DNA of 64,000 nucleotides from Arthrobacter crusticola (GTDB lineage: Bacteria; Actinomycetota; Actinomycetes; Actinomycetales; Micrococcaceae). The notes under the pieces are model-generated. The model did no database searches. It had not been told where the DNA came from and was given only the letters and a program-made list of their open reading frames with translations. Shown in pieces: positions 28,899 through 37,853 of the stretch (positions within the stretch are counted from its first letter, which is position 1; the number at the start of each line of letters is the position of its first letter). Location: contig NZ_SMTK01000004.1 in the NCBI RefSeq assembly GCF_004357995.1, positions 372,001 to 436,000 on the forward strand, in the 5' to 3' direction. Made by a program: the position numbers and the translations under genes.

Positions 28899-30439
28899 GC
28901 GCGTTCTTCGCCGCCGACACCAAGAGCCTGACCGTCACCGGAACGGACTTCGCCCCGGGCTCCGCGGTGTCGGTGCTGCTCGCGGGGCGGCGCATCTGGA
29001 CGTTCCGGGTGCCCGAGGACGGCTCAGGCTGGGACGGCGTGACGGTCGAGTGGCCCCCGGCGCTCGCCGAGCGGCTCCGGGGCAGGGCGAGACTGGCGGT
29101 GGAACGCGACGGCACCCTGATCGGCGGCGAGCAGCCCGTGCAGTTCGACGAGAGCGACACCGAGCTGCTGCTGTGCGAGCCGGCCACTGGCATCCCGCTG
29201 GTGGTCAATAAGTGGGGCAGGATCGCCCGCTCCTTCGAGGGGCGCGAAGCCTCGCTCATTGAGGGTGTCCTTGACGAGGCCGAACGGCTCATTGAGCTCG
29301 TCCGGGACCGGACCGGGATCGAGCTCTTCGTCACCGGGGGAACCCTGCTGGGCCCGGTGCGCGACGGGCGGATCCTGCCCAACGACGACGATGCCGACTT
29401 TGCCTACCTCAGCCGGCACGAGAACCCCTCCGACGTCGCCCTTGAGAGCTATGAGCTTGAACGCATGCTCGTCGCGGAGGGCCATGAGGTGGTGCGGCAC
29501 TCCAGCGGGCACCTGCAGCTGATGTATCCGGGCGGAACCGTGACCGACCGCTTCTACCTCGACATCTTCACCTACTTCGTCTGTTCCGGCTGGTTCCACG
29601 GCACCTTCCATGCCCGTGAACGCGCCGACGAGGTGACGGTCCTGCCGCTGAAGCCGGTAAACGTCAACGACAGGATGCTGCCGGGTCCCGCCGAACCGGA
29701 CCAGATGCTGACGGCCATCTACGGTCCGGGCTGGAAGACCCCCGATCCGGCCTTCCGCTTCATCACCCCGCCCTCGGCCGGGCGGCGGTTCTACTGGTGG
29801 CTCAACCATTTCGACGTCGACCGCGAGAACTGGGAGGACCACCACCGGGCCGAAATCGCGGCCGATCCCTCGCCACGCCCGTCGTCCTTCGCGCTCGCCA
29901 CCGCCGGCCGGATTGCCCCCGGATCCTCCGTGCTCGACCTCGGCTGCGGCCTCGGCGCCGACGCGAGATACCTCGCCGGGCAGGGACATTCGGTGCTCGG
30001 GGTGGACTACAGCAGGCCCGCCCTGGTGTTCGCCCGCACGGCGGGGGACGAGGGCGGGCGGCTCCGGTTTGAGCACACGAACCTCTATATGGCCCGGCAC
30101 GCAATGCGCCTGCGCACGCAGTGCACGCAGCTGCCGGGGCCGGTTCAGGTGTATGGGAACCAGCTCTTCAACGCGCTCAGCCCGCTCGGCTGGGACACGA
30201 CCCTCCAACTCGTGAAGCATCTGTTAGCGGAACCGGGGGCGAGGGCCCACTTCGAGGTCGGAATCAGCGGCGAGGTGGGATCCCCGAGCTGGCTCGAGTA
30301 CCGGCCCGTTGAGTGGCGCAGGTTCGAAGAGCAGCTGGCCCGGTATGGGATGGAGATCGACGAACGAGCGGACGTTCCGTTGTCGGACTCGGCGGGGGCC
30401 GAGGTCCGCAGGGTGATTGTCAGGAGGATGGAATGGTGA
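28895..30439 (+). CDS. LicD/FKRP-like transferase fused to a SAM methyltransferase
   Basis: The 514-residue protein begins at the GTG overlapping the previous stop. About 1-90 is beta-rich with an unknown role. About 145-280 is a LicD-type nucleotidyltransferase-fold domain: TGGTLLGPVRDGRILPNDDD followed by ADFAY, that is GG plus DDDxD, then DRFYLDIFTYF. About 340-510 is a class I methyltransferase (SVLDLGCGLGADARYLAG, VLGVDYSRP). LicD relatives transfer phosphocholine or, in fukutin/FKRP, ribitol phosphate from CDP-ribitol. Next to a CDP-ribitol-type synthase, it probably decorates a surface polymer with ribitol phosphate and methylates it; this is inference. Confidence 0.8.
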   Translation: MSAFFAADTKSLTVTGTDFAPGSAVSVLLAGRRIWTFRVPEDGSGWDGVTVEWPPALAERLRGRARLAVERDGTLIGGEQPVQFDESDTELLLCEPATGIPLVVNKWGRIARSFEGREASLIEGVLDEAERLIELVRDRTGIELFVTGGTLLGPVRDGRILPNDDDADFAYLSRHENPSDVALESYELERMLVAEGHEVVRHSSGHLQLMYPGGTVTDRFYLDIFTYFVCSGWFHGTFHARERADEVTVLPLKPVNVNDRMLPGPAEPDQMLTAIYGPGWKTPDPAFRFITPPSAGRRFYWWLNHFDVDRENWEDHHRAEIAADPSPRPSSFALATAGRIAPGSSVLDLGCGLGADARYLAGQGHSVLGVDYSRPALVFARTAGDEGGRLRFEHTNLYMARHAMRLRTQCTQLPGPVQVYGNQLFNALSPLGWDTTLQLVKHLLAEPGARAHFEVGISGEVGSPSWLEYRPVEWRRFEEQLARYGMEIDERADVPLSDSAGAEVRRVIVRRMEW

Positions 30440-30669
30440 ATGCTGTGTTTGCGATATTGAGGGGTCCGGGGCGGAAGCTGCTTCGGGCGGCGATCCCCGG
30501 AATACTGGCGAGAATTGACGCCATCCCTGCCCTCCAGCGGGAGGTTCAGGACCTGCGTGCCGAGGTGATCCGCCTCGATGCGGATCTCGACGAGTCGCGG
30601 CGGCTCAACCTGCGCGCCGCCGAACTCCTTGACACCGTCTACGAGGAGCTTGGCCGTCGCCCGGTGTGA
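30433..30669 (+). CDS. Small coiled-coil protein (possibly DUF6752 type)
   Basis: This 78-residue protein starts at an ATG seven bases before the upstream stop, with GGAGG just before it. A hydrophobic or amphipathic N-terminus (FAILRGPGRKLLRAAIPGIL) is followed by a heptad-rich helix (about 28-65: LQREVQDLRAEVIRLDADL) and the end LNLRAAELLDTVYEELGRR. It resembles small actinobacterial proteins next to glycosyltransferase genes and may scaffold the LicD-like/methyltransferase enzyme at the membrane. Function unknown. Confidence 0.7.
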   Translation: MVNAVFAILRGPGRKLLRAAIPGILARIDAIPALQREVQDLRAEVIRLDADLDESRRLNLRAAELLDTVYEELGRRPV

Positions 30670-30712
30670 CCACGGCTGCAAGAAGGCAAGCACATCTTTT
30701 CCTCGCACCTAG

Positions 30713-30732
30713 ATAGTAAGCCGCCTTACTAT
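30713..30732 (+). promoter_or_regulatory. Perfect palindrome, operator candidate
   Basis: ATAGTAAG-ccgc-CTTACTAT: eight-base arms with a four-base centre, AT-rich inside a GC-rich genome, 57 bases before the glycoside hydrolase start and 44 bases after the coiled-coil gene. The weak AT stem and absent U-run make an intrinsic terminator unlikely; a dimeric repressor site is the better reading. Confidence 0.45.
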
Positions 30733-30788
30733 TTGGTGATCCCGTTTCATCCGGAGACCTTTTCTTCCGCAACCGTCAGGAGGGCCGC

Positions 30789-32132
30789 ATGGCGTTGAGC
30801 ACTTCCCCGCCCGGACCGCCCATTGAAATCATCGGCGGGTTCGAGAGCACGTTCCTGCCCGCCCATGACCGCGACATCTTCGAAACCACCGAACATGACG
30901 TCCGCTGGCGGGAGGACCTCGACCTGCTGCGCCGCTCGGGGATCACCCGGCTGCGCTACCCCGTCCGGTGGCACCGCGTCGAGGCGGTCCAGGGAGTCTT
31001 CGACTGGTCGGCGACGGATGAGGTGCTGAACCACCTGCGCGATCACGGCTTCCGGCCCATCGTGGACCTCGTGCACCACACCAGCTACCCCGCCTGGCTC
31101 GAGGGAGGCTTCGCCGACTCCGGGTTCGGCCCGGCCTACCTGCGCTACGCCGAGGCCTTTGCCCGCCGCTACCCCTGGGTGGAGGAGTACACGCTGTTCA
31201 ACGAGCCCTTCTCGACCCTCTTCCTCTCCGGGCACGAAGCCATCTGGCCGCCCTACCACTCGGGACTGCAGGGCTTCATCGACCTTCTCGCCAACGTCCT
31301 GCCCGCCGTCGCCGAGGCGAGCCGCCTCTACCGGGAGCTGCTGCCGGAGGCCCGGCACGTCTGGGTCGACACCTGCGAGTTCCACACCGGGTCCGATGCC
31401 CCGGGCCAGGCGTACGCCGACATGGCCAATGAGCGCCGCTTCCTCGTGATCGACAGCTTCCTCGGGCGGGGCTACGACGCCGAAAGCCAGCTCGGCCGGG
31501 ACCTCGCCCCGGTGGGAGGGGAGCGGCTTCAGGGCCTCGAGCCCGGTTTCGTTGACGTGCTCGGCCTCGATTACTACGCCCACTGCCAGTGGAACTTCTC
31601 GGTGGACGGCGGGACGGCCCCCACCCCGACGCCCCTTCCCCTGGCCGACCAGATCGGGCAGTACTGGGACCGCTACGGCCTTCCCTGCATCCTTACCGAA
31701 ACGAACGTGCGCGGGCACACCGGCGACCGGGCCAGCTGGCTCAAGTACGTCCTCGAACAATGCGAACACGCGCAGGCGCGCGGCGTTCCCGTCGAGGGCC
31801 TGTGCTGGTTCCCCGTCATCGACTCGACCGACTGGGACTCGCTGCTGTTCCGCTGCGACGGGCATATCGACCCCGTCGGGGTGTACTGGCTCGACGAACA
31901 GCTGGACCGCCGTGAATCGGTGATGTCCACCGCGTATGCGCGCGCCGCCACCGGCGTGCGGGCCGTTGATCTGCCGGCGTACCGCTTCGCGGAGCCTGTG
32001 AACACGTGGCTGCGCGGGTACTTCCCGCAGATGTCGCACTGGAACTTCTCGATGCCCCCGAGCACCGATATCGGTTCCAGCCTTCCCCGCACCACCACTC
32101 GAATGGAATTGAGGATCGTCGATGCAAAGTGA
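30789..32132 (+). CDS. Glycoside hydrolase clan A-type protein (family 1-like)
   Basis: The 447-residue (beta/alpha)8-type hydrolase has an acid/base Glu in YTLFNEPFSTLF (about E139) and a likely nucleophile Glu in CILTETNVRG (about E304). RYPVRWHRVEAVQGVFDW and DVLGLDYYAHCQW support clan GH-A, near GH1/GH39. There is no signal peptide, so it is cytoplasmic. AGGAGG lies just before the ATG. The end overlaps the glycosyltransferase start by 11 bases, so the pair is coupled. A sugar substrate cannot be named. Confidence 0.82.
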   Translation: MALSTSPPGPPIEIIGGFESTFLPAHDRDIFETTEHDVRWREDLDLLRRSGITRLRYPVRWHRVEAVQGVFDWSATDEVLNHLRDHGFRPIVDLVHHTSYPAWLEGGFADSGFGPAYLRYAEAFARRYPWVEEYTLFNEPFSTLFLSGHEAIWPPYHSGLQGFIDLLANVLPAVAEASRLYRELLPEARHVWVDTCEFHTGSDAPGQAYADMANERRFLVIDSFLGRGYDAESQLGRDLAPVGGERLQGLEPGFVDVLGLDYYAHCQWNFSVDGGTAPTPTPLPLADQIGQYWDRYGLPCILTETNVRGHTGDRASWLKYVLEQCEHAQARGVPVEGLCWFPVIDSTDWDSLLFRCDGHIDPVGVYWLDEQLDRRESVMSTAYARAATGVRAVDLPAYRFAEPVNTWLRGYFPQMSHWNFSMPPSTDIGSSLPRTTTRMELRIVDAK

Positions 32133-33252
32133 ACTTATCGTGCTGTCGCACCTGCGGTGGGACTGGGTCTGGCAGCGCCCGCAGCAGCTCATGTCGCGGC
32201 TCGGCAAGGCGCCGGCCCGCGCCACCTGGTTCGTCGAGGAACCCCTCACCCCGGCCGGCGTCGAGGTGACCCGGAACCGCCTCGGGACCCAGCAGGTGGA
32301 CGGTTTGACCCGGGTCTGGCTTGAAATTCCCGAACAGGGACGGCATGTCGGCTTCTTCGATGAGGTGATGCCCGACTACGTCGAGCAGCTTCCGCAGCTC
32401 GTGGGCCCGCCGACCGGCGAGCGGGTGGTCTGGATCTACACGCCGCTGGCCCTCGAGGCCGCGCTGGCGCTCCACCCCACAACCCTCGTCTACGACGTGA
32501 TGGACGACCTCGCCGCGTTCAAGGATGCGGCACCGGAGCTCGTCGTGCGGCAGCGCCAGGCGCTGCGTCGCGCCGACGTCGTCTTCGCCGGGGGCCGCTC
32601 ACTTCACCGTTCAGTGGTGAGGCAGGGCCGCGAGGATGCGCACCTCGTGCCCAGCGGCGTGTCGACCGAGCACTACGCCGCCGCGGGCCGGCATGCGAAG
32701 CGGAACCGGGAGCGTCCGGTGGCGGGGTATGTCGGCGTCCTCGACGAGCGGCTCGACCTCGAGCTCCTGGCGGACCTCGCCGCCCGGCTGCCCCAGTGGG
32801 ACATCCACATGATCGGGCCCGTGTGCAAGATCGATCCGGCGGACCTTCCACAGGCGCCGAACATTCGTTACCTCGGGCAGCAGTCCTACGAGGACCTCCC
32901 CGGACTAATGGCCGAACTCGACGTCGCCCTGATGCCCTTCGCCCTGAATGAGGCGACCCGCTCGATCAGCCCGACCAAGACCCTCGAGTACCTCGCCTGC
33001 GGGCTGCCGGTGGTCTCAACCCGCGTGCCCGACGTCGTCGCGGACTTCACCGGCGTCGTGGACCTCCAGGATGACGGCGAAGGGTTCGCCGCCGCGTGTG
33101 GTCGGCTTGTGGGCCGGGCCGGCCGTGCGCCTTCGGCTGAGCTGAAACGGCTGCTTCGACACCACCACTGGGACCGGATCGCTGGTTCGATGGAGAAGCT
33201 TGTGTTCTCGCGCCGGATGCATCCCGCCGAGACAGAGGAAGCGACGGCCTGA
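32122..33252 (+). CDS. GT4-type glycosyltransferase
   Basis: The 376-residue GT-B protein has N-terminal [34 protein letters not shown], a C-terminal donor site [25 protein letters not shown] (the EX7E-like region of retaining GT4 enzymes) and [15 protein letters not shown]. It is cytoplasmic or membrane-associated. It overlaps the hydrolase gene by 11 bases and precedes a phosphoesterase by 16, forming a three-gene set. Confidence 0.88.
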   Translation: MQSELIVLSHLRWDWVWQRPQQLMSRLGKAPARATWFVEEPLTPAGVEVTRNRLGTQQVDGLTRVWLEIPEQGRHVGFFDEVMPDYVEQLPQLVGPPTGERVVWIYTPLALEAALALHPTTLVYDVMDDLAAFKDAAPELVVRQRQALRRADVVFAGGRSLHRSVVRQGREDAHLVPSGVSTEHYAAAGRHAKRNRERPVAGYVGVLDERLDLELLADLAARLPQWDIHMIGPVCKIDPADLPQAPNIRYLGQQSYEDLPGLMAELDVALMPFALNEATRSISPTKTLEYLACGLPVVSTRVPDVVADFTGVVDLQDDGEGFAAACGRLVGRAGRAPSAELKRLLRHHHWDRIAGSMEKLVFSRRMHPAETEEATA

Positions 33253-33268
33253 GCAGGAGGAGTATCAA

Positions 33269-34159
33269 TTGAGACCCGCGGTGTCGCGAGAGCATCCACC
33301 GGCAGACCACGTGATTCTGCATCTCAGCGACACCCACATGGTGGCGGACGGGCTGCTGTACGGCGGGGTTGACAGTGGGGCGCGGCTTGCCGCGCTCCTT
33401 GAGCAGATGGAGGCCTCCGGCGTCGAGCCGGAGGCCCTGATCTTCACCGGGGACCTGGCGGACAAGGGGCATCCGGAGGCGTATGCGAGGCTGCGCGGCA
33501 TCGTCGAGCCGATTGCGGAACGCCTTGGTGCGCAGCCGATCTGGTTGATGGGAAACCACGACGACCGGGCCGGGATGCGCGCCGGCCTGCTCGGAGAGCC
33601 CCCGGAGGAGGCGCCGCTCTACGGGAGCTATCGGCTGGGTGGACTGCGCGTGCTCACGCTGGACACCTCGGTCCCGGGGTACCACCACGGGGCGATCTGC
33701 GCAGAGCAGTTCGAGTGGCTGGCTGAGCAGCTCGCGCATCCGGCCCCCGAGGGCACTGTCCTGGCCATGCACCACCCGCCGGTACCGATGATCCAGGACC
33801 TCGCCGTTCTGACGGAGCTGCGGCGGCAGGACCTGCTTGAAACTGCACTGCGCGATTCGGACGTCCGGCTGATCCTCGGCGGGCACCTCCACTATTCCTC
33901 CGCCGGCACCTTCGCCGGGATTCCGGTGTCGGTGGCCTCGGCCACCTGTTACACGCAGGACCTCACGGTGGAAGTGGGCGGATCGCGGGGGCGGGACGGA
34001 GCCCAGGCCCTCAACCTGGTGCATGTCTACCCGGGCACGATCATCAACTCCGTGGTGCCGATCGGGTCTTTCCCGACGGTGGGGCAGTACGTCTCCCCCG
34101 AGGAAGCGCAGCGGCGCCTGGGGATTGCGGGTGTGGGCGGCACGATCCGCAAGCGGTGA
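33269..34159 (+). CDS. Class III cyclic-nucleotide-phosphodiesterase-like metallophosphoesterase
   Basis: The 296-residue enzyme has all metal-site motifs of the calcineurin-like fold: [12 protein letters not shown] (DxH), [19 protein letters not shown] (GNHD), AMHHPPVP and [10 protein letters not shown] (GHxH). These fit CpdA/Icc-like cAMP phosphodiesterases, although many act on other phosphodiesters, and here a surface-polymer or nucleotide-sugar role is possible from context. It begins at TTG 33269, eight bases after AGGAGG. Confidence 0.9.
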   Translation: MRPAVSREHPPADHVILHLSDTHMVADGLLYGGVDSGARLAALLEQMEASGVEPEALIFTGDLADKGHPEAYARLRGIVEPIAERLGAQPIWLMGNHDDRAGMRAGLLGEPPEEAPLYGSYRLGGLRVLTLDTSVPGYHHGAICAEQFEWLAEQLAHPAPEGTVLAMHHPPVPMIQDLAVLTELRRQDLLETALRDSDVRLILGGHLHYSSAGTFAGIPVSVASATCYTQDLTVEVGGSRGRDGAQALNLVHVYPGTIINSVVPIGSFPTVGQYVSPEEAQRRLGIAGVGGTIRKR

Positions 34160-34171
34160 GGCGGCCGGAGG

Positions 34172-34426
34172 CTAGTTTCCCGCATTGCCCTGATCGGGTT
34201 TTCCCTTGCGCTGCGCCCGGTAATGCCGGATCAGCGCCCCTGCGATCAAGAGGATCGTCAGCGGACCGGTTACTGCAAGGACGGCCTTCGGACTGTCGTC
34301 GTCGTAGGGGAAGGCCTGCGCGGTCAGCAGGATGGAAAACGCAAGGAACATCCAAAGGAAAAGCGGGGAAGGACGATACTCCCCGGTGAGTTCGTCGGAC
34401 TCCTCGGGTTCATCCGTCTCTGGCAT
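34172..34426 (-). CDS. Small two-helix membrane protein
   Basis: This 84-residue protein has an acidic N-terminus (ETDEPEESDELTGEY), two hydrophobic helices (LFLWMFLAFSILLTAQAF and AVTGPLTILLIAGALI) and a basic tail. The ATG at 34426 has GGAG seven bases upstream. I know no family. It is convergent with the metallophosphoesterase. Confidence 0.65.
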   Translation of the reverse strand: MPETDEPEESDELTGEYRPSPLFLWMFLAFSILLTAQAFPYDDDSPKAVLAVTGPLTILLIAGALIRHYRAQRKGKPDQGNAGN

Positions 34427-34538
34427 TTCTCCAACCCCCATTCCGGTGGGAACCCGCACCGGAGGAGCAGGTTCCCGCTGCCTTCTGAGGCGAGCATAGG
34501 GCGCCGTGGCGGCCCGGGCCAGAAACTGGAGCTGAGAA

Positions 34539-34781
34539 TCAGCTGTTGATGTCGCCGTCGCGCCGGTCCAGTGACGTGACGTAGTCCTGAAAGTGCTCGG
34601 GCAGCCGGAGGTGTCCGGAGTCCCGGGACACGCTGGTCCACCAGTCCGCCCCGCCGACGTGGGTGAGCTCCTCCAGGGTGTCAGCACTCAACGGAGCATT
34701 CGGATCGGACTTGAGGAGGTCCTGGGTGCTTGGCGAAAGCTTCGCCCACACCTCGGCGTCGTTAGCGCGGTCATCTCTCAT
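34539..34781 (-). CDS. Small hypothetical protein
   Basis: The 80-residue soluble, acidic protein reads MRDDRANDAEVWAKLSPSTQ at its N-terminus, followed by DLLKSDPNAPLSADTLEELT. It has no signal, membrane helix or recognised motif. GC-rich third positions and a sensible composition suggest it is real. Function unknown. Confidence 0.5.
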   Translation of the reverse strand: MRDDRANDAEVWAKLSPSTQDLLKSDPNAPLSADTLEELTHVGGADWWTSVSRDSGHLRLPEHFQDYVTSLDRRDGDINS

Positions 34782-34960
34782 GGCGGAAGCCTACGCCCGT
34801 GAATCCGGCTGCCTCAGCATGGTGGTTTCCTTGACAGGTGAGACAGGGGCCTGGCGTTCCTCCCGGCGAGCCGGAAATGTAGGTGAAACCGGACGATCCG
34901 GAAATTAGAGTGGAGGTACGCTGCCACGGCCCCGTCAGCGGCTCCAGTGTCGGAGGAATC

Positions 34961-35503
34961 ATGAAGAACTCATTCGCCCTTACCGCTGCTCTTCTACTCG
35001 GAATCGGCCTGTCGGCCTGCAATGGTGCTGAGCCCACAGAATCACCCGGAGGCGTGCCTTCTGCGACCCAGGACGCAATTGGTGAAGCCCCCGCAAATCA
35101 GAGTGCGGCTTTCGGCGACACGGTGACCTTCGAGGGGGGCGTGGAGGTAACCGTCGAATCCGGAGGCTTCCAGTCCGCTTCTGGCAGTGCGCCGGGTGCG
35201 GTTGAGGGCCAATATGCGGTCTTCGAGATCACGGTGGTCAATAACGGCGAGACGGAAGTGGACGGCGGCCTGATGAACCTTCCTCTGGTCCGTGCCGGCG
35301 ACGCCGGGACAGCGGTTCAGCCGGTGGTCGATTCAGACACGGGCATCGGCGGGGAGCTCTTTTCGACGATTGCGCCCGGAGACACCCAAACGGCGCAGTT
35401 CGCCTACGGCATCGCCGCTGCCGATGCGGACATCGTCCAAATGGAGATCGCGGATCCAATCGGGACCGGCGAGGACGCCATCTACCAAGGCGCCATCGAG
35501 TAG
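34961..35503 (+). CDS. DUF4352-like lipoprotein
   Basis: The ATG at 34961 is preceded by GGAGGAA. The 180-residue product has a lipoprotein signal with lipobox LSAC at about 18-21, a short linker, and an immunoglobulin-like domain (TFEGGVEVTVESGGF, YAVFEITVVNNGETEVDGG, TAQFAYGIAAADADIVQMEI) as in DUF4352/TQXA-like surface lipoproteins. It is anchored outside the membrane; its ligand is unknown. Confidence 0.8.
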   Translation: MKNSFALTAALLLGIGLSACNGAEPTESPGGVPSATQDAIGEAPANQSAAFGDTVTFEGGVEVTVESGGFQSASGSAPGAVEGQYAVFEITVVNNGETEVDGGLMNLPLVRAGDAGTAVQPVVDSDTGIGGELFSTIAPGDTQTAQFAYGIAAADADIVQMEIADPIGTGEDAIYQGAIE

Positions 35504-35507
35504 GAAA

Positions 35508-36437
35508 TCACGCGGTCGTGATCGAAACCGTTTCATACACGATGACCGAGCCCGCCGCCGGTGCGCGGCAGGTCAACTGTTCCGGCAGGGCGCGGTAAGT
35601 CCGCAATTCGACGTCGATCTGTGCCGGGTGAGGCGGGGGAGCGGTGAGGCGGATCCGCCAGCGGTCACCGTGGCGGCTGGTTCCGGCGACCGTATAGTCC
35701 CGCCGTCCCGCCGGACCGAAGCGTTCGAGCGCGGCAGCGACAGCGGCCTGCTGGGGCTGGAGGAGATCGGTGTAGCCGCGCAGATGTTCCGCGTGGATGG
35801 AGTCGGCGAGGTGCCCTTCGACCGTGGCCACCGACGATGCGGCATCGAGGCCGCCGTAGTACACGCCGTCGGGCGCGATGACGACATTGGCCGCGAACCG
35901 GTCACCGCCGACGTGCGAGCATTCCCAGACCAGCTCAGGCCAGCGCTCCTCCAGGGCACGGCCCACGGGCCGTCCGCGCAGCGCGCAGCAGGTGTCATGC
36001 AGGCCGTGGGCGCAGACGAGGAGGACCGGCGGGTGGCCGAGTTCGCCCGGTCTGCTGAGGGCAGCGGCAATGTCCGCCAGGTCTTCTTCCCGCGTCCACG
36101 ACCCCCATAGCTGCCGATGGGCACCGGAACCGTCATGGCGCAGGACGGCCCATCGCTGAGGCCCTTCGCGCCGCCGGCGGCCGTGCCGCCGCACCAGCAG
36201 CACCCGCGCCCGCGCGGCCTGGGCGGCGGCGATCACGAGGGCTTTCGTGTCGGGCTCGATGGTGAGGCCGTTGAAGCTGTCGAACGGCCACCTGCCGCGG
36301 TATTCGATGAGGACCCAGACGACGTCATTCGGCGCTGTGCCCGCCATCGGGTCGTCCCGCACCCGGGCACTACTGGCGCAGAAAAAGCGTTCCGGAGCGG
36401 TCACCGCGACGTCACGGATCCGCGGGAACGAGGACAC
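35508..36437 (-). CDS. Sucrase/ferredoxin-like family protein
   Basis: This 309-residue thioredoxin-fold protein matches the Suc_Fer-like family: LLVCAHGLHDTCCALRGRPV contributes likely Fe-S ligands (Cys, His, CC) and ECSHVGGDRFAANVVIAPDGVYYGG contains the conserved HxGGxRFA. Such proteins often bind a 2Fe-2S cluster. It overlaps the upstream cupin-type oxygenase gene by 26 bases, so the two are coupled and may share redox function. Confidence 0.85.
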   Translation of the reverse strand: MSSFPRIRDVAVTAPERFFCASSARVRDDPMAGTAPNDVVWVLIEYRGRWPFDSFNGLTIEPDTKALVIAAAQAARARVLLVRRHGRRRREGPQRWAVLRHDGSGAHRQLWGSWTREEDLADIAAALSRPGELGHPPVLLVCAHGLHDTCCALRGRPVGRALEERWPELVWECSHVGGDRFAANVVIAPDGVYYGGLDAASSVATVEGHLADSIHAEHLRGYTDLLQPQQAAVAAALERFGPAGRRDYTVAGTSRHGDRWRIRLTAPPPHPAQIDVELRTYRALPEQLTCRAPAAGSVIVYETVSITTA

Positions 36438-37605
36438 CGGCGCGCAGCAGCCTCTCGACGAGGCCGTTGCCGAGATCGTTCGCGGTGCCGGCCTCGCCGT
36501 CGAGCAGGCGCCTCACGGACGGCAGATCGGTCTCGGGGAAATCGAGCCAGCCTACCCGGGTGCTCAGGCGCGATCCCTCGAGCCGTGCGTCAAGCGCGCC
36601 GCGCAGCCGCACCACCGATTCGGGGCCGAGGCCTTGGACGGCCGCGAGCTGGGCCAGCGGTCCCAGCGGGGCCGGGCGTCCCTGTCCCCGCCGGGTGCGG
36701 TGGAACAACGAGGCGGCATCGGCGTCGGCGACGGCGGCGGCCAGGCGTTTGCGCACGACGTCGACCTCACCGGCCGGTCCGTCGACGCCCAGGGGAAGCG
36801 TCCGGCGCATCTCGGGATCGTCGCGGAGCAGCGCAAGCGCGGCCTGGACGAGCTGTTCGGCCAAGGCGTAGCGGGTCCAGCTGTGGATGCCGAGCGTGAG
36901 GTGGATTGAGACCTCGCCCTGCGCCTGGGCGGCATGCAGCCAGCCGCGCGGCAGGTACAGGACATCACCGGGCCCGAGCAGGGTGTCGATGTAGGCCTCG
37001 CCTTTCGCGGCGTCGGCGACGGCGGCGCGGCGGTCGGTCCACACCTGATCACGCAGCGGGTCGGGGAGGACCGGCTCGTGGATAATCCAGCGCTTCGTCC
37101 CCTCGATCTGCAGGACGAAGACGTCATGGACGTCGTAGTGGTCGTCGAACCCGCGGTTCTGGGGAGGTGTGATGTACGCGTTGGCCTGCACCGGATGTCC
37201 GAGCTCGGTGCTCAGCCGGGCGTTGAACTCCGCGATGGGTTCCCAGGTGCGGTGCAGCGCCTGCAGAACGAGGGTGGCGCCGTCGGCGAACTTCCGCCAC
37301 AGCGCGGTGTCATCGAGCTGGTCCGAGATGGTCGCGCCGACACCGGCCGGGGCCGTGAAGGACGAGTCGGGAAAAGTGGTGCCCTCCTTGGCGACGCGGA
37401 GGAAGGGCGTGCGCAGACCGCGGCGGGAGATCAGTTCGTCGACGGCCTCGGCGGAGAACAGGTCGGAGAAATCGCCCGCGCCGCGCGTGAGCAAGGCTGT
37501 TTGCCCCCAGAACTCGCGGGCGAACTTCTCGCGGTCGATGTCGATCAGGCGTGTCTCCAGAACCCCAGCGCCGGGACGCGTGGGGTCGTCAGGAGGAGTG
37601 CTCAA
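36412..37605 (-). CDS. JmjC/cupin-type 2-oxoglutarate oxygenase (RoxA/NO66-like)
   Basis: The 397-residue protein has an Fe(II) site DDHYDVHDVFVLQIEGTKRW (H-x-D) and the distal His in LPRGWLHAAQAQGE, with the C-terminal winged-helix-like part seen in ribosomal oxygenases such as YcfD/RoxA and MINA53/NO66, which hydroxylate ribosomal proteins. A TTG start at 37605 lies three bases after the stop of the GGAD-repeat gene and has no ribosome-binding site of its own, so translation probably depends on the upstream gene. Target unknown. Confidence 0.85.
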   Translation of the reverse strand: MSTPPDDPTRPGAGVLETRLIDIDREKFAREFWGQTALLTRGAGDFSDLFSAEAVDELISRRGLRTPFLRVAKEGTTFPDSSFTAPAGVGATISDQLDDTALWRKFADGATLVLQALHRTWEPIAEFNARLSTELGHPVQANAYITPPQNRGFDDHYDVHDVFVLQIEGTKRWIIHEPVLPDPLRDQVWTDRRAAVADAAKGEAYIDTLLGPGDVLYLPRGWLHAAQAQGEVSIHLTLGIHSWTRYALAEQLVQAALALLRDDPEMRRTLPLGVDGPAGEVDVVRKRLAAAVADADAASLFHRTRRGQGRPAPLGPLAQLAAVQGLGPESVVRLRGALDARLEGSRLSTRVGWLDFPETDLPSVRRLLDGEAGTANDLGNGLVERLLRAGVLVPADP

Positions 37606-37607
37606 GC

Positions 37608-37853
37608 TCAGATGCCCGCTCCGCGATCTGCGCCGCTATCGGCGCCTCCATCTGCTCCTCCGTCGGCACCGCCATCGGCACCTCTATCTGCTCCTCCGTC
37701 GGCTCCGCCGTCAGCGCCTCCGTCTGCTCCGCCGTCGGCACCGCCATCGGCGCCTCCGTCGGCACCACCGTCAGCACCTCCGTCGGCGCCTCCGTCTGCT
37801 CCGCCGTCCGCGCCGCCGTCAGCTCCTCCGTCGGCACCGCCATCTGCGCCTCC
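37608..37853 (-). repeat. 12-bp tandem repeat (GGAD codons)
   Basis: About 20 copies of a degenerate 12-base unit run on the reverse strand (forward-strand version similar to CGCCTCCGTCGG or CGCCGTCTGCTC). Differences are mostly synonymous, so the peptide is kept while the DNA drifts. Copy number is probably variable between strains. Confidence 0.9.

Noticed and set aside
37608-37853. Tandem repeat as a CRISPR array
   Set aside because: Units are 12 bases, contiguous and in frame with no spacers; they encode GGAD.
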